A DNA stretch of 40,253 nucleotides from Candidatus Poribacteria bacterium. Lineage in GTDB: Bacteria > Poribacteria > WGA-4E > JAJDTR01. The translations under genes were made by a program, and so were the position numbers. The notes beneath the pieces were generated by a model that worked only from the letters and a program-made list of their open reading frames with translations, ran no database searches and was not told the origin of the DNA. Positions 8,592-15,628 of the stretch are shown here, in pieces; position 1 is the stretch's first letter, and the number at the start of each line of letters is the position of its first letter. The DNA lies in the NCBI GenBank assembly GCA_022827055.1, contig JAJDTR010000099.1:1-40253 (forward strand). The letters run 5' to 3'.

Positions 8592-9040
8592 AAGGATTTC
8601 TTATTTCAGCAAGATTGGTGTTGTTCCATGAAGTGCATCTTGGTTTGCAGTCACGTGGATGGTTTCTGTGCTTTTCGGCCCGGTTGACACGAACCCAAGT
8701 CCCGTATTTCCCCCTAAGAGTTTAACATCAGTCCCGTACCATTTGCCAATGAAAAGTCAGCATCCGGAATCCCTCGCCAGATGCTGCATTAGTGTCTGTT
8801 CCGTTGGCGCTTATGGCAAAATTGGGCAGAACGGCGAGACGGGAGCATAATCAAGTCTTTCCGCCAATTCATTGGCACGAATCGCGGCATGGATGTTACC
8901 CTTTATGATCTTGCGACATGCAATAATTACCTGTACATAGAGACCTCAGCTTCAGCGAGTTTTTATAGGGCAACAGGATTAAATCAAGTCATTCAGACAC
9001 TCCACAGCATCGCTGCTTCCACGAAAAAGGATACCCAGTC
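8592..9040. other. Divergent intergenic region between the E2 operon and an oxidoreductase gene
   Basis: This 449-base gap should hold the promoters for the minus-strand E2-E1-ino1 operon and the plus-strand gene at 9041. I see no safe promoter boxes. A small inverted repeat GCCAAT-TC-ATTGGC lies near 8863-8876 and could be an operator, but that is weak. A possible gene relic at 8601-8850 is listed separately. Confidence 0.45.
8601..8850 (-). pseudogene. Possible frameshifted gene relic just upstream of the E2 gene
   Basis: On the minus strand two overlapping open frames read like protein. The first (8731-8850) includes NFAISANGTDTNAASGEGF. The second (8604-8756) includes WYGTDVKLLGGNTGLG and FVSTGPKSTETIHVTANQ and stops at TAA 8601-8603, nine bases before the E2 start. 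The frames overlap in 8731-8756, so one indel would join them. Neither has a convincing start codon with a ribosome-binding site. I do not recognise the family. A 51-codon open frame can occur by chance at this base composition and the plus strand is also open here, so this is tentative. Confidence 0.25.
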
Positions 9041-10072
9041 ATGACGAAGACAATTAATGTTGGTATTATCGGCGCGGGCGGCATCGCGGCTGGCAAGCAC
9101 CTGCCGGGTCATCGGAATGTTGAAGATGTCTCGGTCATTGCCGTGTGCGACATTGACGAATCGAGAGCGCGAGAGTTTGCTGAGCAGCACGAGATAGAGC
9201 ACGTCTTTGCGGACTACAACGACCTTCTTGGCATGGACGAAATAGACGCGGTAAGCGTGTGTACCCCGAACAACTTCCATGCGCCGCCAACCATAGCCGC
9301 GTTAGAGGCGGGCAAGCACGTCATCTGCGAGAAACCGATGGCGAGCAACGCAATCGACGGACAGACGATGGTTGACGCCTATCACGCATCGGGAAAGATT
9401 CTCCAGATTGGGTTGCAAAACCGCTTTACAGTTGAATCGAGAACCTTGAGAAAACTCTGTGATGAGGGATTCTTCGGGGACATCTACTATGCCCGCGCCA
9501 TGTCGGTGCGCCGGCGCGGCGTACCCGGCACGCCCTCCTTCATTTCGAAAGCCATCGCCGGAGGCGGTCCTCTCATCGACATCGGCGTGCACATCCTCGA
9601 CGCGCTGCTGTGGATTCTCGGATGTCCCAAACCTGTTGAGGCGTTCGGGTTCACCGCGCAGAAGTTCGGGAATCAGAAGGACGTAATCAATCCGTGGGGC
9701 AGTTGGGATCCTGCCCAGTTCGAAGTCGAAGATTTCGCAATGGGGGCGGTTCACTTTGAAGGCGGGCTGACGGTGACGCTGGAAACCGCTTGGGCGACTC
9801 ATATAGAAGACATCGGCCAGACGTTCTTCATTGGCGATCGTGCTGGCGCGACGCATTCCCCGATGCGCATCTACATGGACAAGGACGGAGAGATGATCGA
9901 CTACGAGCCGGAACCCCTTACCAATTTAATCGGGGAATTTGAAGCGTTCCACCGAGCGATTCGGGAGGGATTGTCATCGCCTGTCCCCCCGGAGGAAACG
10001 CTAATCATCACAAAGATTTTCGATGCAATCTACGAATCCGCCCGGATTGGCAGGTCGGTGCCGGTTGAGTGA
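9041..10072 (+). CDS. Gfo/Idh/MocA family oxidoreductase
   Basis: A 343-residue NAD(P)-dependent dehydrogenase of the Gfo/Idh/MocA family, which oxidises or reduces sugars, sugar acids or inositols. The Rossmann N-domain starts INVGIIGAGGIA and contains CTPNNFH and the family lysine in CEKPM (K98). The C-terminal alpha/beta domain carries GGGPLIDIGVHILD with the catalytic-region Asp and His, then WGSWDPAQFEVEDFA. The ATG at 9041 has AAGGA nine bases upstream. It is transcribed away from the E2-E1-ino1 operon and stands alone. Proximity to an inositol-phosphate synthase makes an inositol or related cyclitol an attractive but unproven substrate; the family is too diverse to decide. Confidence 0.9.
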   Translation: MTKTINVGIIGAGGIAAGKHLPGHRNVEDVSVIAVCDIDESRAREFAEQHEIEHVFADYNDLLGMDEIDAVSVCTPNNFHAPPTIAALEAGKHVICEKPMASNAIDGQTMVDAYHASGKILQIGLQNRFTVESRTLRKLCDEGFFGDIYYARAMSVRRRGVPGTPSFISKAIAGGGPLIDIGVHILDALLWILGCPKPVEAFGFTAQKFGNQKDVINPWGSWDPAQFEVEDFAMGAVHFEGGLTVTLETAWATHIEDIGQTFFIGDRAGATHSPMRIYMDKDGEMIDYEPEPLTNLIGEFEAFHRAIREGLSSPVPPEETLIITKIFDAIYESARIGRSVPVE

Positions 10073-10078
10073 GAAAGG

Positions 10079-10109
10079 CAGTGGTTAGTGGTCAGTGGCT
10101 AGTGGTTAG
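10079..10109 (+). repeat. AGTGG-type short tandem repeat after a stop codon
   Basis: The segment runs AGTGGTTAGTGGTCAGTGG and then CTAGTGGTTAG, a degenerate ten-base unit (AGTGGYYAGTGG core). It begins six bases after the end of the oxidoreductase gene. The same motif begins at the end of the MFS gene at 15329-15353. Confidence 0.7.
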
Positions 10110-10168
10110 ACGAATTATTGCACCGTTTCCTCAATAAGCGGAGTTGATTTGGAAATTGTCTGAATGGC

Positions 10169-10213
10169 ATCTCTACGGGAACTCTATCGCCTTGACTATT
10201 CGTTCATTTGATC
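10169..10213 (+). repeat. 45-bp dispersed repeat, copy B
   Basis: Starts ATCTCTACGGGAACTCTATC, continues through CGCCTTGACTATTCG and ends CATTTGATC. It is in the opposite orientation to copies A, E and F and of identical length to A and F. It sits in the 209-base gap between two convergent genes, which otherwise holds nothing recognised. Confidence 0.72.
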
Positions 10214-10281
10214 GGATTAGATTCGCGTAAAAGAGCATCGTATTTCAAGTTATTCATCTTCGACCGTTCGTTACCGCTTCC

Positions 10282-10491
10282 TTACATTTCAGCCAGAGTT
10301 TTCCATGCCCGTTCGTAGTCTCTCATGATTTCCTTTAAGGCAATTTCGGCATCAGCCTCCATTGGGTGAGTCGTGTCCCGCACTTGTCTATTCTGAAGAT
10401 CCGTGAGCAAGTTAACGACCACTTTCAATTCTTCTGTAGACAGTTGTTCGATTAACGCGATTGCTTGCCGCTGTAGCTCTGCTTTCTGCAT
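10282..10491 (-). CDS. Small helical protein of unknown function
   Basis: A 69-residue protein with no recognised family. The N-terminal half (MQKAELQRQAIALIEQLS, then EELKVVVNLLTDLQN) is strongly amphipathic-helical, the C-terminal half is acidic and ends in DYERAWKTLAEM. No signal peptide or membrane segment. The start lies nine bases after the TPR gene's TAG, and the stop codon itself forms part of a weak AGGGA ribosome-binding site, so translation is probably coupled. Its shape resembles small antitoxin or adaptor proteins, but I see no DNA-binding motif and would not assign one. It is the last gene of the FRG/TPR cluster. Confidence 0.6.
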   Translation of the reverse strand: MQKAELQRQAIALIEQLSTEELKVVVNLLTDLQNRQVRDTTHPMEADAEIALKEIMRDYERAWKTLAEM

Positions 10492-10500
10492 AGTAATTCC

Positions 10501-11292
10501 CTAGGCTGTCAACATAGCGGCGATGTCGTCCGGCAGCTTCACGTTGTTCTTCTGTTCAAAGTCCGAGACACTCGCGTATTCGTTATTAAACGCCGTAACG
10601 ATATCCATCTCCTGCTCCTTCGCAACTATCAAGTCTGACTTCGCGTTTTCCCACTCTCCCAAGTTTAGGCGCGCTTCGCCGCGATTGTAATACGCTTCGG
10701 TAAGATCCGATTTCAGTTCTATCGCTTTGTTAAAGTCTTCAACGGCGCGATTATAATCGCCTTTGCGGTTGTACGCATTACCGCGATTGCAATAAGCTCG
10801 CGCGAGTACCGGCTTCAACGCTACTGCTTTCGTATAGTCTGCGATGGCAAGATCGAGATTGCCAATCTCGTAAAGAGCAATGCCGCGATTGTAATAAGCC
10901 GCCGCAAGATCCGGTTTTATTTCTATCGCCTTGTTATAGTCGGCGATAGCGCGGTCAACCTCTCCCTTGTTGCGATAAGCGGCACCGCGGTTGTTATAGG
11001 GTTCCGCATAATCCGGTTTGAGTCTAATCGCCCTGTTGCAGTCCGCAATGGCACGGTCATGGTCGCCTTTCATGCGGTAAGCCCCGCCGCGATTACTGTA
11101 AGCTTCGGCATAGTTTTGTTTGAACTCTATCGCCTTGTTGAAGTCCTCAATGGCACGGTCAATCTCGCCCTTATCACAGTACACCAGACCGCGGTTGTTA
11201 TAGGCAATGGCAAAATCAGGTTTCAGTTCGATTGCCTTATCAAGATGCTTGATAGTTTTCTCATAACGCGCGTGATTTGTCTGTGTCTCCAT
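10501..11292 (-). CDS. Tetratricopeptide repeat protein
   Basis: A 263-residue cytoplasmic protein made of six consecutive 34-residue TPR units from about residue 28 to 231, each with the pattern YxNRGxAYxxKGExDRAIxD, preceded by a partial unit. There is no signal peptide. After the repeats a conserved-looking tail follows: VTAFNNEYASVSDFEQKNNV and then KLPDDIAAMLTA. TPR arrays are protein-binding scaffolds; no catalytic domain is present. The ATG at 11292 follows GGAG at good spacing. The gene begins 36 bases after the FRG-domain gene, so the FRG protein is the most obvious candidate partner. The repeats are similar enough that slippage or recombination between them is plausible. Confidence 0.9.
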   Translation of the reverse strand: METQTNHARYEKTIKHLDKAIELKPDFAIAYNNRGLVYCDKGEIDRAIEDFNKAIEFKQNYAEAYSNRGGAYRMKGDHDRAIADCNRAIRLKPDYAEPYNNRGAAYRNKGEVDRAIADYNKAIEIKPDLAAAYYNRGIALYEIGNLDLAIADYTKAVALKPVLARAYCNRGNAYNRKGDYNRAVEDFNKAIELKSDLTEAYYNRGEARLNLGEWENAKSDLIVAKEQEMDIVTAFNNEYASVSDFEQKNNVKLPDDIAAMLTA

Positions 11293-11328
11293 GTTTTCAA
11301 TCTCCGTTTTGTTGAGGCGTCCAATCCG

Positions 11329-12039
11329 CTACTCCTCCAGTAGTGCGCTGTCGTCGCGCGGCGCGGCCGCACTCCTATAAAGTTCTAGGTAAGCACTCTG
11401 GTGGACACTTTGATTTCTAATAAATCCGTGAAGGTCGTTGTAAACAGTTTCAGTAGCTATTCCGTGGTATTTCCTCAGATGGTTTAACATGGGCTGCTTG
11501 AGGCGTTGCGGGATATCAATTGTTGTGAATTGTTCCGGTTCAAGAAATCCCTTGGGAGGTCGAACAAACGTACTCTTCTGTGCAATGACACGGTTTCTCG
11601 GATTACGCGGCGGGTTGATTAGATCTTCTATGTCCTCGGTTTTCGGCAACAGGATAACCCTGCCGTCTTTGTCATCTGAGCCGTCGCAGGCGAAGACTAG
11701 GGCGATGTGATAGTCAGTCGTGAAATCTATCAGATTGGTTTGACCACCGTAGTGCTGGAGTTCGGTCATGATTTCAATTTCGTCCGTTTCGTGGGTATAG
11801 CTTTTCGCCACGTCTAGCATCTGCCCTTGGATAGTCGTTATGTCAAACGGCTCCCGCCCCATCTCTTTTTTGAATTGACGCCAAAGACTTGAGGAAACTT
11901 TCCCACGGTAGGGATCCTCTTGATAGTGTTCAGGCTCCCCTCGGTAGATGTAGTCGCCGCTCGTTGACTTTGCGGCAATCTCTTGAATCTTTTCAAAAAC
12001 CGTGTTCAGGTCGCTTGAGGATTCGGGTTGATTCTGCAT
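11329..12039 (-). CDS. FRG-domain protein
   Basis: A 236-residue protein with an FRG domain, named for its Phe/Tyr-Arg-Gly motif. DYIYRGEPEHYQEDPY supplies the YRG at about residue 37, and ELQHYGGQTNLIDFTTDYHI is the central family signature, followed by ALVFAC. The domain is of unknown biochemical activity, is spread patchily among bacteria and phages, and is often suspected of toxin or defence roles. The C-terminal part (PPKGFLEPEQ, PQRLKQPMLNHLRKYHGI) is usual for the family. No membrane segment. It lies between a methylase-tail-like ORF and a TPR gene on the same strand. The start at 12039 has only a weak ribosome-binding site. Domain call is good; function is open. Confidence 0.85.
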   Translation of the reverse strand: MQNQPESSSDLNTVFEKIQEIAAKSTSGDYIYRGEPEHYQEDPYRGKVSSSLWRQFKKEMGREPFDITTIQGQMLDVAKSYTHETDEIEIMTELQHYGGQTNLIDFTTDYHIALVFACDGSDDKDGRVILLPKTEDIEDLINPPRNPRNRVIAQKSTFVRPPKGFLEPEQFTTIDIPQRLKQPMLNHLRKYHGIATETVYNDLHGFIRNQSVHQSAYLELYRSAAAPRDDSALLEE

Positions 12040-12072
12040 ACGTTACTTTGCTTTTAATCTGCTAAATCCGTT

Positions 12073-12090
12073 TAATCCGCGATTCAGACA
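12073..12090. repeat. 18-bp repeat at a gene 3' end, copy 1
   Basis: TAATCCGCGATTCAGACA occurs here, two bases beyond the stop of the 66-aa gene, and again exactly at 13536-13553 over the end of queF. Both are preceded by a further AATCCG unit, so the repeat is a short tandem-like tail rather than a single word. Confidence 0.75.
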
Positions 12091-12092
12091 AT

Positions 12093-12293
12093 TTATTCCG
12101 CCACTCTCTCCACAATCTCAATTTCCTCTCGGGACAAGTCGTATAGTGAGTATACCACCCGATCAATCTCCTTTTCAAGCGCGTCGACATCTTTGTCCGG
12201 GGCGGTGCGTTCGGCGAGAATTTTATCGACTAGATTCTCAAGAAGTGCCTTCTGTGATGGATTGATATCGGGATCTGGGACACATATTTGCAT
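12093..12293 (-). CDS. Small protein resembling the C-terminal tail of type IIG/BREX-type methylases
   Basis: A 66-residue protein. The stretch LLENLVDKILAERTAPDKDV, then DALEKEIDRVVYSLYDLS and REEIEIVE, closely matches the short helical tail that ends many Eco57I-like restriction-modification and PglX-type adenine methyltransferases (pattern LVDxILAxK ... ALExEIDxLVYxLYxLTxEEIxIVE). No methyltransferase catalytic motif is present, and the frame upstream of the start is closed by a stop within 20 codons, so the rest of the enzyme is absent. It could be a remnant of a lost methylase gene or a free-standing helical module; an intact frame argues mildly for the latter. The start lacks a clear ribosome-binding site. 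It sits next to an FRG-domain gene. Confidence 0.65.
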   Translation of the reverse strand: MQICVPDPDINPSQKALLENLVDKILAERTAPDKDVDALEKEIDRVVYSLYDLSREEIEIVERVAE

Positions 12294-12391
12294 AGTACAA
12301 AGGCTTGTTCGAAGGTCTTGGCTGTCTTCGACAACTCGCTTTTCTGTTCATTTTTCTCCCTAGCCGCATTGTCGTTTAGCAGTGTGTAGTG

Positions 12392-12463
12392 TTAGTGCTT
12401 GATGACATAGAAAGCGTTGTCCACCGCTATCACGACTTCCTGCCTTGATGTTCCGTTATCCAA
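12392..12463 (-). CDS. Possible microORF of 23 codons
   Basis: A TTG at 12463 is preceded by AGGGAG with seven-base spacing and opens a frame encoding DNGTSRQEVVIAVDNAFY and then VIKH before TAA. It lies between the lipoprotein gene and the 66-aa gene on the same strand. The composition is protein-like and the ribosome-binding site is better than those of its neighbours. It may instead be the surviving tail of a lost gene. No family recognised. Confidence 0.3.
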   Translation of the reverse strand: MDNGTSRQEVVIAVDNAFYVIKH

Positions 12464-12482
12464 CGTAAATCTCCCTTCATGG

Positions 12483-12965
12483 TTACTCGTTTGTCAGAGG
12501 CAATCGGTAGCTGCTCCAATCAAACGACAAATTTCTAACATACTCCACTCTAAACATATTTTTTACGACCCTATCTGGAATCCATGAGCGCATCCTCACG
12601 ATGATTAGGCTGCCTACCGCTACCTCATAGTCTCTGGGTTGCCTTATTCCACTAAACAGTACCTTGATTACCCCTTCGTCATCGACACTTGGATAATAAA
12701 TTGACAAATCACACCACCAATGCTCCATGTGGGCAGTTTCCGTGATGTAGTCATAACCGACATCCGGAATGTCCAACTTGACAATTTTGCCCACCACGAA
12801 TGCACCCTTTTCCAAATTTGCGGGAATCGGTTTCCTTTTAACAGCTTCACTCGTTGCGGTGAAGAGGTGCTGATACTCGGAAAGTTGATATTTCGGTGTT
12901 ATCGCACAACCCGTCGAGTAGCAGATAAAGACAATCGACAACACAACCCCATAGACTAATCTCAT
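12483..12965 (-). CDS. Predicted lipoprotein of unknown function
   Basis: A 160-residue protein with a lipoprotein signal: MRLVYGVVLSIVFICYSTGC, where STGC is the lipobox and Cys20 the lipidated residue. A longer frame starts at GTG 12986, overlapping the upstream stop as GTGA, but the ATG at 12965 is preceded by AAGGAA and gives a conventional signal peptide, so I prefer it. The mature part is mostly beta-rich (VVGKIVKLDIPDVGYDYI, AVGSLIIVRMRSWIP) with no recognised domain. It is expected to be exported and anchored in the membrane. It follows the 131-aa gene by 17 bases. Confidence 0.7.
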   Translation of the reverse strand: MRLVYGVVLSIVFICYSTGCAITPKYQLSEYQHLFTATSEAVKRKPIPANLEKGAFVVGKIVKLDIPDVGYDYITETAHMEHWWCDLSIYYPSVDDEGVIKVLFSGIRQPRDYEVAVGSLIIVRMRSWIPDRVVKNMFRVEYVRNLSFDWSSYRLPLTNE

Positions 12966-12982
12966 CGCTGAACTCTTCCTTT

Positions 12983-13378
12983 TCACTGGATCATCAGGCT
13001 CGCTTTTCCTAACTCAAACGCAAGTCTTTCGAGGTAAATGTCCATAATGTCATCTTTAGCCCGACCAACGGGGAACGATTCATACAGCCCCTCGCACTTT
13101 ACTTGGACTTGCCACGGGAATTGATTCAACCCAAACACCCGCCCCCGTGCGTCAAAATGGATTTCAACCCGCTCGACAAGCCTCACAGTTCCGTCGGGAA
13201 ACAGAAAAAACAGTGCGGTTATGTCGTGGGAATCGCAAATCACGAACCCCTCGTGCAGGTTTGCATATTTCAGCGTTGTCCGGATGTGCCAATGTCTTTT
13301 TGTGAGATCGGCATACCCAACATTATCGAAAAGATTCAAACTATCCCGCTGCACCTTCGCATATCTGGCTCTATACAT
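12983..13378 (-). CDS. Conserved-looking hypothetical protein, 131 aa
   Basis: I do not recognise a family. The protein has no signal peptide or membrane segment. The centre (EGFVICDSHDITALFFLFPD, then GTVRLVERVEIHFDARGRVF) looks like a mixed alpha/beta fold with several beta strands. The ATG at 13378 follows AAGGAGG, the strongest ribosome-binding site of this cluster, suggesting that this is the first gene of the unit running down to 10282. The downstream lipoprotein gene begins within 20 bases, so the two are probably co-transcribed. Confidence 0.65.
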   Translation of the reverse strand: MYRARYAKVQRDSLNLFDNVGYADLTKRHWHIRTTLKYANLHEGFVICDSHDITALFFLFPDGTVRLVERVEIHFDARGRVFGLNQFPWQVQVKCEGLYESFPVGRAKDDIMDIYLERLAFELGKASLMIQ

Positions 13379-13535
13379 CGTTATTGTCCTCCTTATTTAT
13401 CGGTTATTTGCCACACCTGAACTGGGCAACCGCGCCCCCTTTATGTCAATTCTGCCTTCGCACAATGCGTCCGCATCCAGCTGTTTGCATATCCACGGCT
13501 TACATCCGTAGGCGATAGAAACCCCATAATCCGCG

Positions 13536-13553
13536 TAATCCGCGATTCAGACA
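13536..13553. repeat. 18-bp repeat at a gene 3' end, copy 2
   Basis: Identical to 12073-12090. The TGA stop of queF (13547-13549) lies inside this repeat, so the repeat supplies the end of the queF reading frame. Confidence 0.75.
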
Positions 13554-13981
13554 GTTTTTTCCTTCCTCCCACTCAACAACCCGTCGTCCGCCCCCGAGTA
13601 ACTCGCACGCACGACCGTCTTAAGCCCACCCCGGATGTTAAACTCCCCAACCACCTCAACCTTGCGCGGACGGCAAGCCACAACAAAATCATCCAACACC
13701 TTGTTGACGACGTGCTCGTGAAAAATTCCAACGTCGCGGAAAGAGAGAAAATACTCCTTCAACGACTTGAGTTCGACGCACCGCTCGTCGGGCACATACG
13801 TCACCCGAATCGTGGCAAAGTCGGGCAATCCCGTCTTGGGACAGACGGCGGTAAATTCGAGATTAGTAATGTCGATGGTGTAGTCCCGATCGCCGTACTC
13901 GTTCGTCCACGTTTCAATCTCCGGAGTGTCGAGTTGACGGATGCTATCTTGTAAGCCATCGTAGGATCGTGAGGCGGTCAT
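13547..13981 (-). CDS. queF: NADPH-dependent 7-cyano-7-deazaguanine reductase
   Basis: A 144-residue type I QueF, which reduces the nitrile preQ0 to preQ1 in queuosine tRNA-modification synthesis. The covalent-catalysis cysteine is C47 in FTAVCPKTG and the proton-donor Asp is D54 in GLPDF. The defining QueF motif ELKSLKEYF is at 70-78, and SFRDVGIFHEHVVNKVLDDF and FNIRGG follow as in the T-fold family. The length agrees with single-domain QueF (about 140-165). Start ATG 13981 follows AAGGA. No queC, queD or queE is in the window, so this is an isolated pathway gene. The final residues and stop codon overlap a dispersed 18-bp repeat. It is transcribed divergently from the MFS gene. Confidence 0.95.
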   Translation of the reverse strand: MTASRSYDGLQDSIRQLDTPEIETWTNEYGDRDYTIDITNLEFTAVCPKTGLPDFATIRVTYVPDERCVELKSLKEYFLSFRDVGIFHEHVVNKVLDDFVVACRPRKVEVVGEFNIRGGLKTVVRASYSGADDGLLSGRKEKTV

Positions 13982-14161
13982 GCAATTGTCCTTTCTTGTG
14001 CTGCGCTTTGCAAGAATGATAACACCGCATAATGAACGTCGTCAAGTTGTAGACGCGGTCGGATACGCGACGGACTTGACGGAGGTTTACCTTGACACGT
14101 CCAACAGTCGGCATCTATAATCATCGCATTGCCACCACATCGCGGCAGCGGGACCCCACGG

Positions 14162-15334
14162 ATGACGAAAAGTGCATTAACAATTTTGTTCCTGACAATG
14201 TTCTTCATTATGCTTGGTTTCGGGATTATCATCCCACACTTCGCATACTATGCTGACGAACTGGGGGCTAACCCGCTACAGATTGGCGGGCTGTTGGCAA
14301 TCTACTCGGCGATGCAGCTTATCTTCGCACCGATGTGGGGCAGATTGTCCGACCGCAAGGGCCGCAAGCCGTTGATTCTGATGGGACTCATTGGAAATGC
14401 GGCTGCGCTGATTCTGTTCGGCTTCTCGAAAACACTGGTCTGGGCATTCATTACACGCGCCCTGTCCGGAGCGTGGTCGGCGGCGGTCTTGCCAACGGTC
14501 ATGGCGTACGTTGCGGATGTGACGACGGCGGAGGAACGCGGCAAGGGCATGGCTTCGATGGGAGCGGCAATGGGACTCGGGTTTATCCTAGGTCCCGCTA
14601 TCGGTGCCGTATTAAGTCAACATCACACGCCATTCTTCCTCGCCGGTTTGCTCTCGGTTGCGACGTTCGTTTTCGCTTTGATTCTGCTGCCGGAGTCACT
14701 AAAGGCGGTAGATCGTGCAGATGGCGGAGAGAGTTGGGTTTCCCCTTGGGAGATATTCAGTCCGCGCACCTTGAGCAACCCGTTAATGCCGCTGTTCCTC
14801 GTGGCATTCTGCTCGACCTTCGTTTTCTCGGGCTTGGAAGCTACCTTCCCGCTCTTCATCGCAGACCGATGGGATTACGGGGCGCGAGAGATGGGGCAGA
14901 TGTTCGTCATTATGGGTTCTATCGTTGCGCTGCTTCAGGGGAGTGTTCTGGGAAGGCTGATAAATCGGTGCGGGGAATACAGGCTAATTGTTGTTGGACT
15001 GTTGATTAACGCCCTCGGTATGGCGCTGCTGCCCTGGTCGGTGGCGTTTGTGACTGTCACGGTTTATCTGACAATCACCGGGATCGGAAATCAGATTATC
15101 CGACCGACAACCTCGTCGTGGATCTCGAAAGAGACAACAATCGGTCAAGGCACAGCCATCGGAATGATGGATGCCTACCTAAGCCTTGGCCGCGTATTGG
15201 GCCCCCCATTCGCCGGGAAGTTATACACCGCCGAAACCTTCCGAATCCCTTATTGGATTTCCGCGGGGATATTGGTGCTTGCGCTAATATGCCTGTTTTT
15301 CCCTTTAAGACGAATTGGACGGTGGAAGCAGTGA
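14162..15334 (+). CDS. MFS transporter, DHA1-like drug/proton antiporter
   Basis: A 390-residue integral membrane protein with about twelve hydrophobic segments. The first is ALTILFLTMFFIMLGFGIII. MFS motif A is clear after TM2 (WGRLSDRKGRKPL), and the antiporter motif C is present in TM5 (GLGFILGPAIGAVL), which points to the 12-TM DHA1 multidrug-efflux branch. Substrate is unknown. The open frame extends up to a TTG at 14129, but the ATG at 14162 (MTKSALT) gives the usual short cytoplasmic N-terminus; neither has a strong ribosome-binding site. It stands alone between queF (divergent) and the large secreted protein (convergent). AGTGG-type repeats start at its stop codon. Confidence 0.9.
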   Translation: MTKSALTILFLTMFFIMLGFGIIIPHFAYYADELGANPLQIGGLLAIYSAMQLIFAPMWGRLSDRKGRKPLILMGLIGNAAALILFGFSKTLVWAFITRALSGAWSAAVLPTVMAYVADVTTAEERGKGMASMGAAMGLGFILGPAIGAVLSQHHTPFFLAGLLSVATFVFALILLPESLKAVDRADGGESWVSPWEIFSPRTLSNPLMPLFLVAFCSTFVFSGLEATFPLFIADRWDYGAREMGQMFVIMGSIVALLQGSVLGRLINRCGEYRLIVVGLLINALGMALLPWSVAFVTVTVYLTITGIGNQIIRPTTSSWISKETTIGQGTAIGMMDAYLSLGRVLGPPFAGKLYTAETFRIPYWISAGILVLALICLFFPLRRIGRWKQ

Positions 15335-15353
15335 CCAGTGGCTAGTGGTCAGT
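15329..15353 (+). repeat. AGTGG-type short tandem repeat over a stop codon
   Basis: AGTGACCAGTGGCTAGTGG followed by TCAGT repeats the motif of 10079-10109. It overlaps the last codons and stop of the MFS gene. Confidence 0.65.
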
Positions 15354-15448
15354 ACGCCATTCCAAGATCGCCGTGTCACAGCGGAAATAGACTGAAAAGA
15401 TGCGCGGCGCAGACCTTGCATCTTCCCAAGGCTGTTGAAATCTCTATC

Positions 15449-15509
15449 GATCAACTGAATGAATAGTGAAGGCGATAGTTCATCCTACTCGCTATTCACT
15501 GGCTTGATT
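15449..15509. repeat. 45-bp dispersed repeat, copy C: two partial copies head to head
   Basis: GATCAACTGAATGAATAGTG followed by AAGGCGATAGTTC (15449-15481) is the minus orientation of the dispersed repeat. It is followed by CTACTCGCTATTCACTGGC and TTGATT (15485-15509), a partial plus-oriented copy. Together they form an imperfect inverted repeat in the gap between the convergent MFS and FG-GAP genes. Confidence 0.55.
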
Positions 15510-15544
15510 GCAGTGCGCACCTTACTTACAAGAACAGGGCAATA

Positions 15545-15605
15545 GGCGATTGGTGGGCAGTAGATGGGAAATCGGCGATTTGGCGATTGGTGGGCAATGC
15601 CCACC
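15545..15605. repeat. Duplicated 15-mer and hairpin at the 3' end of the FG-GAP gene
   Basis: GGCGATTGGTGGGCA occurs at 15545-15559 and again at 15582-15596. The second copy forms the left arm of a perfect hairpin, GGTGGGCA-A-TGCCCACC (15589-15605), 24 bases from the stop of the large gene. No U-run follows, so terminator function is uncertain. The rest of 15335-15628 holds the repeats listed above and no gene. Confidence 0.6.
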
Positions 15606-15628
15606 CTACAAGAAGGCAACGGCGTTGT

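Noticed and set aside
8863-8876. Operator call for GCCAAT-TC-ATTGGC
   Set aside because: A single 6-bp inverted repeat is too common to claim as a binding site without a regulator gene or a second site.
10282-10491. Toxin-antitoxin antitoxin call for the 69-aa protein
   Set aside because: It is helical and small, but no DNA-binding motif or toxin partner is evident.
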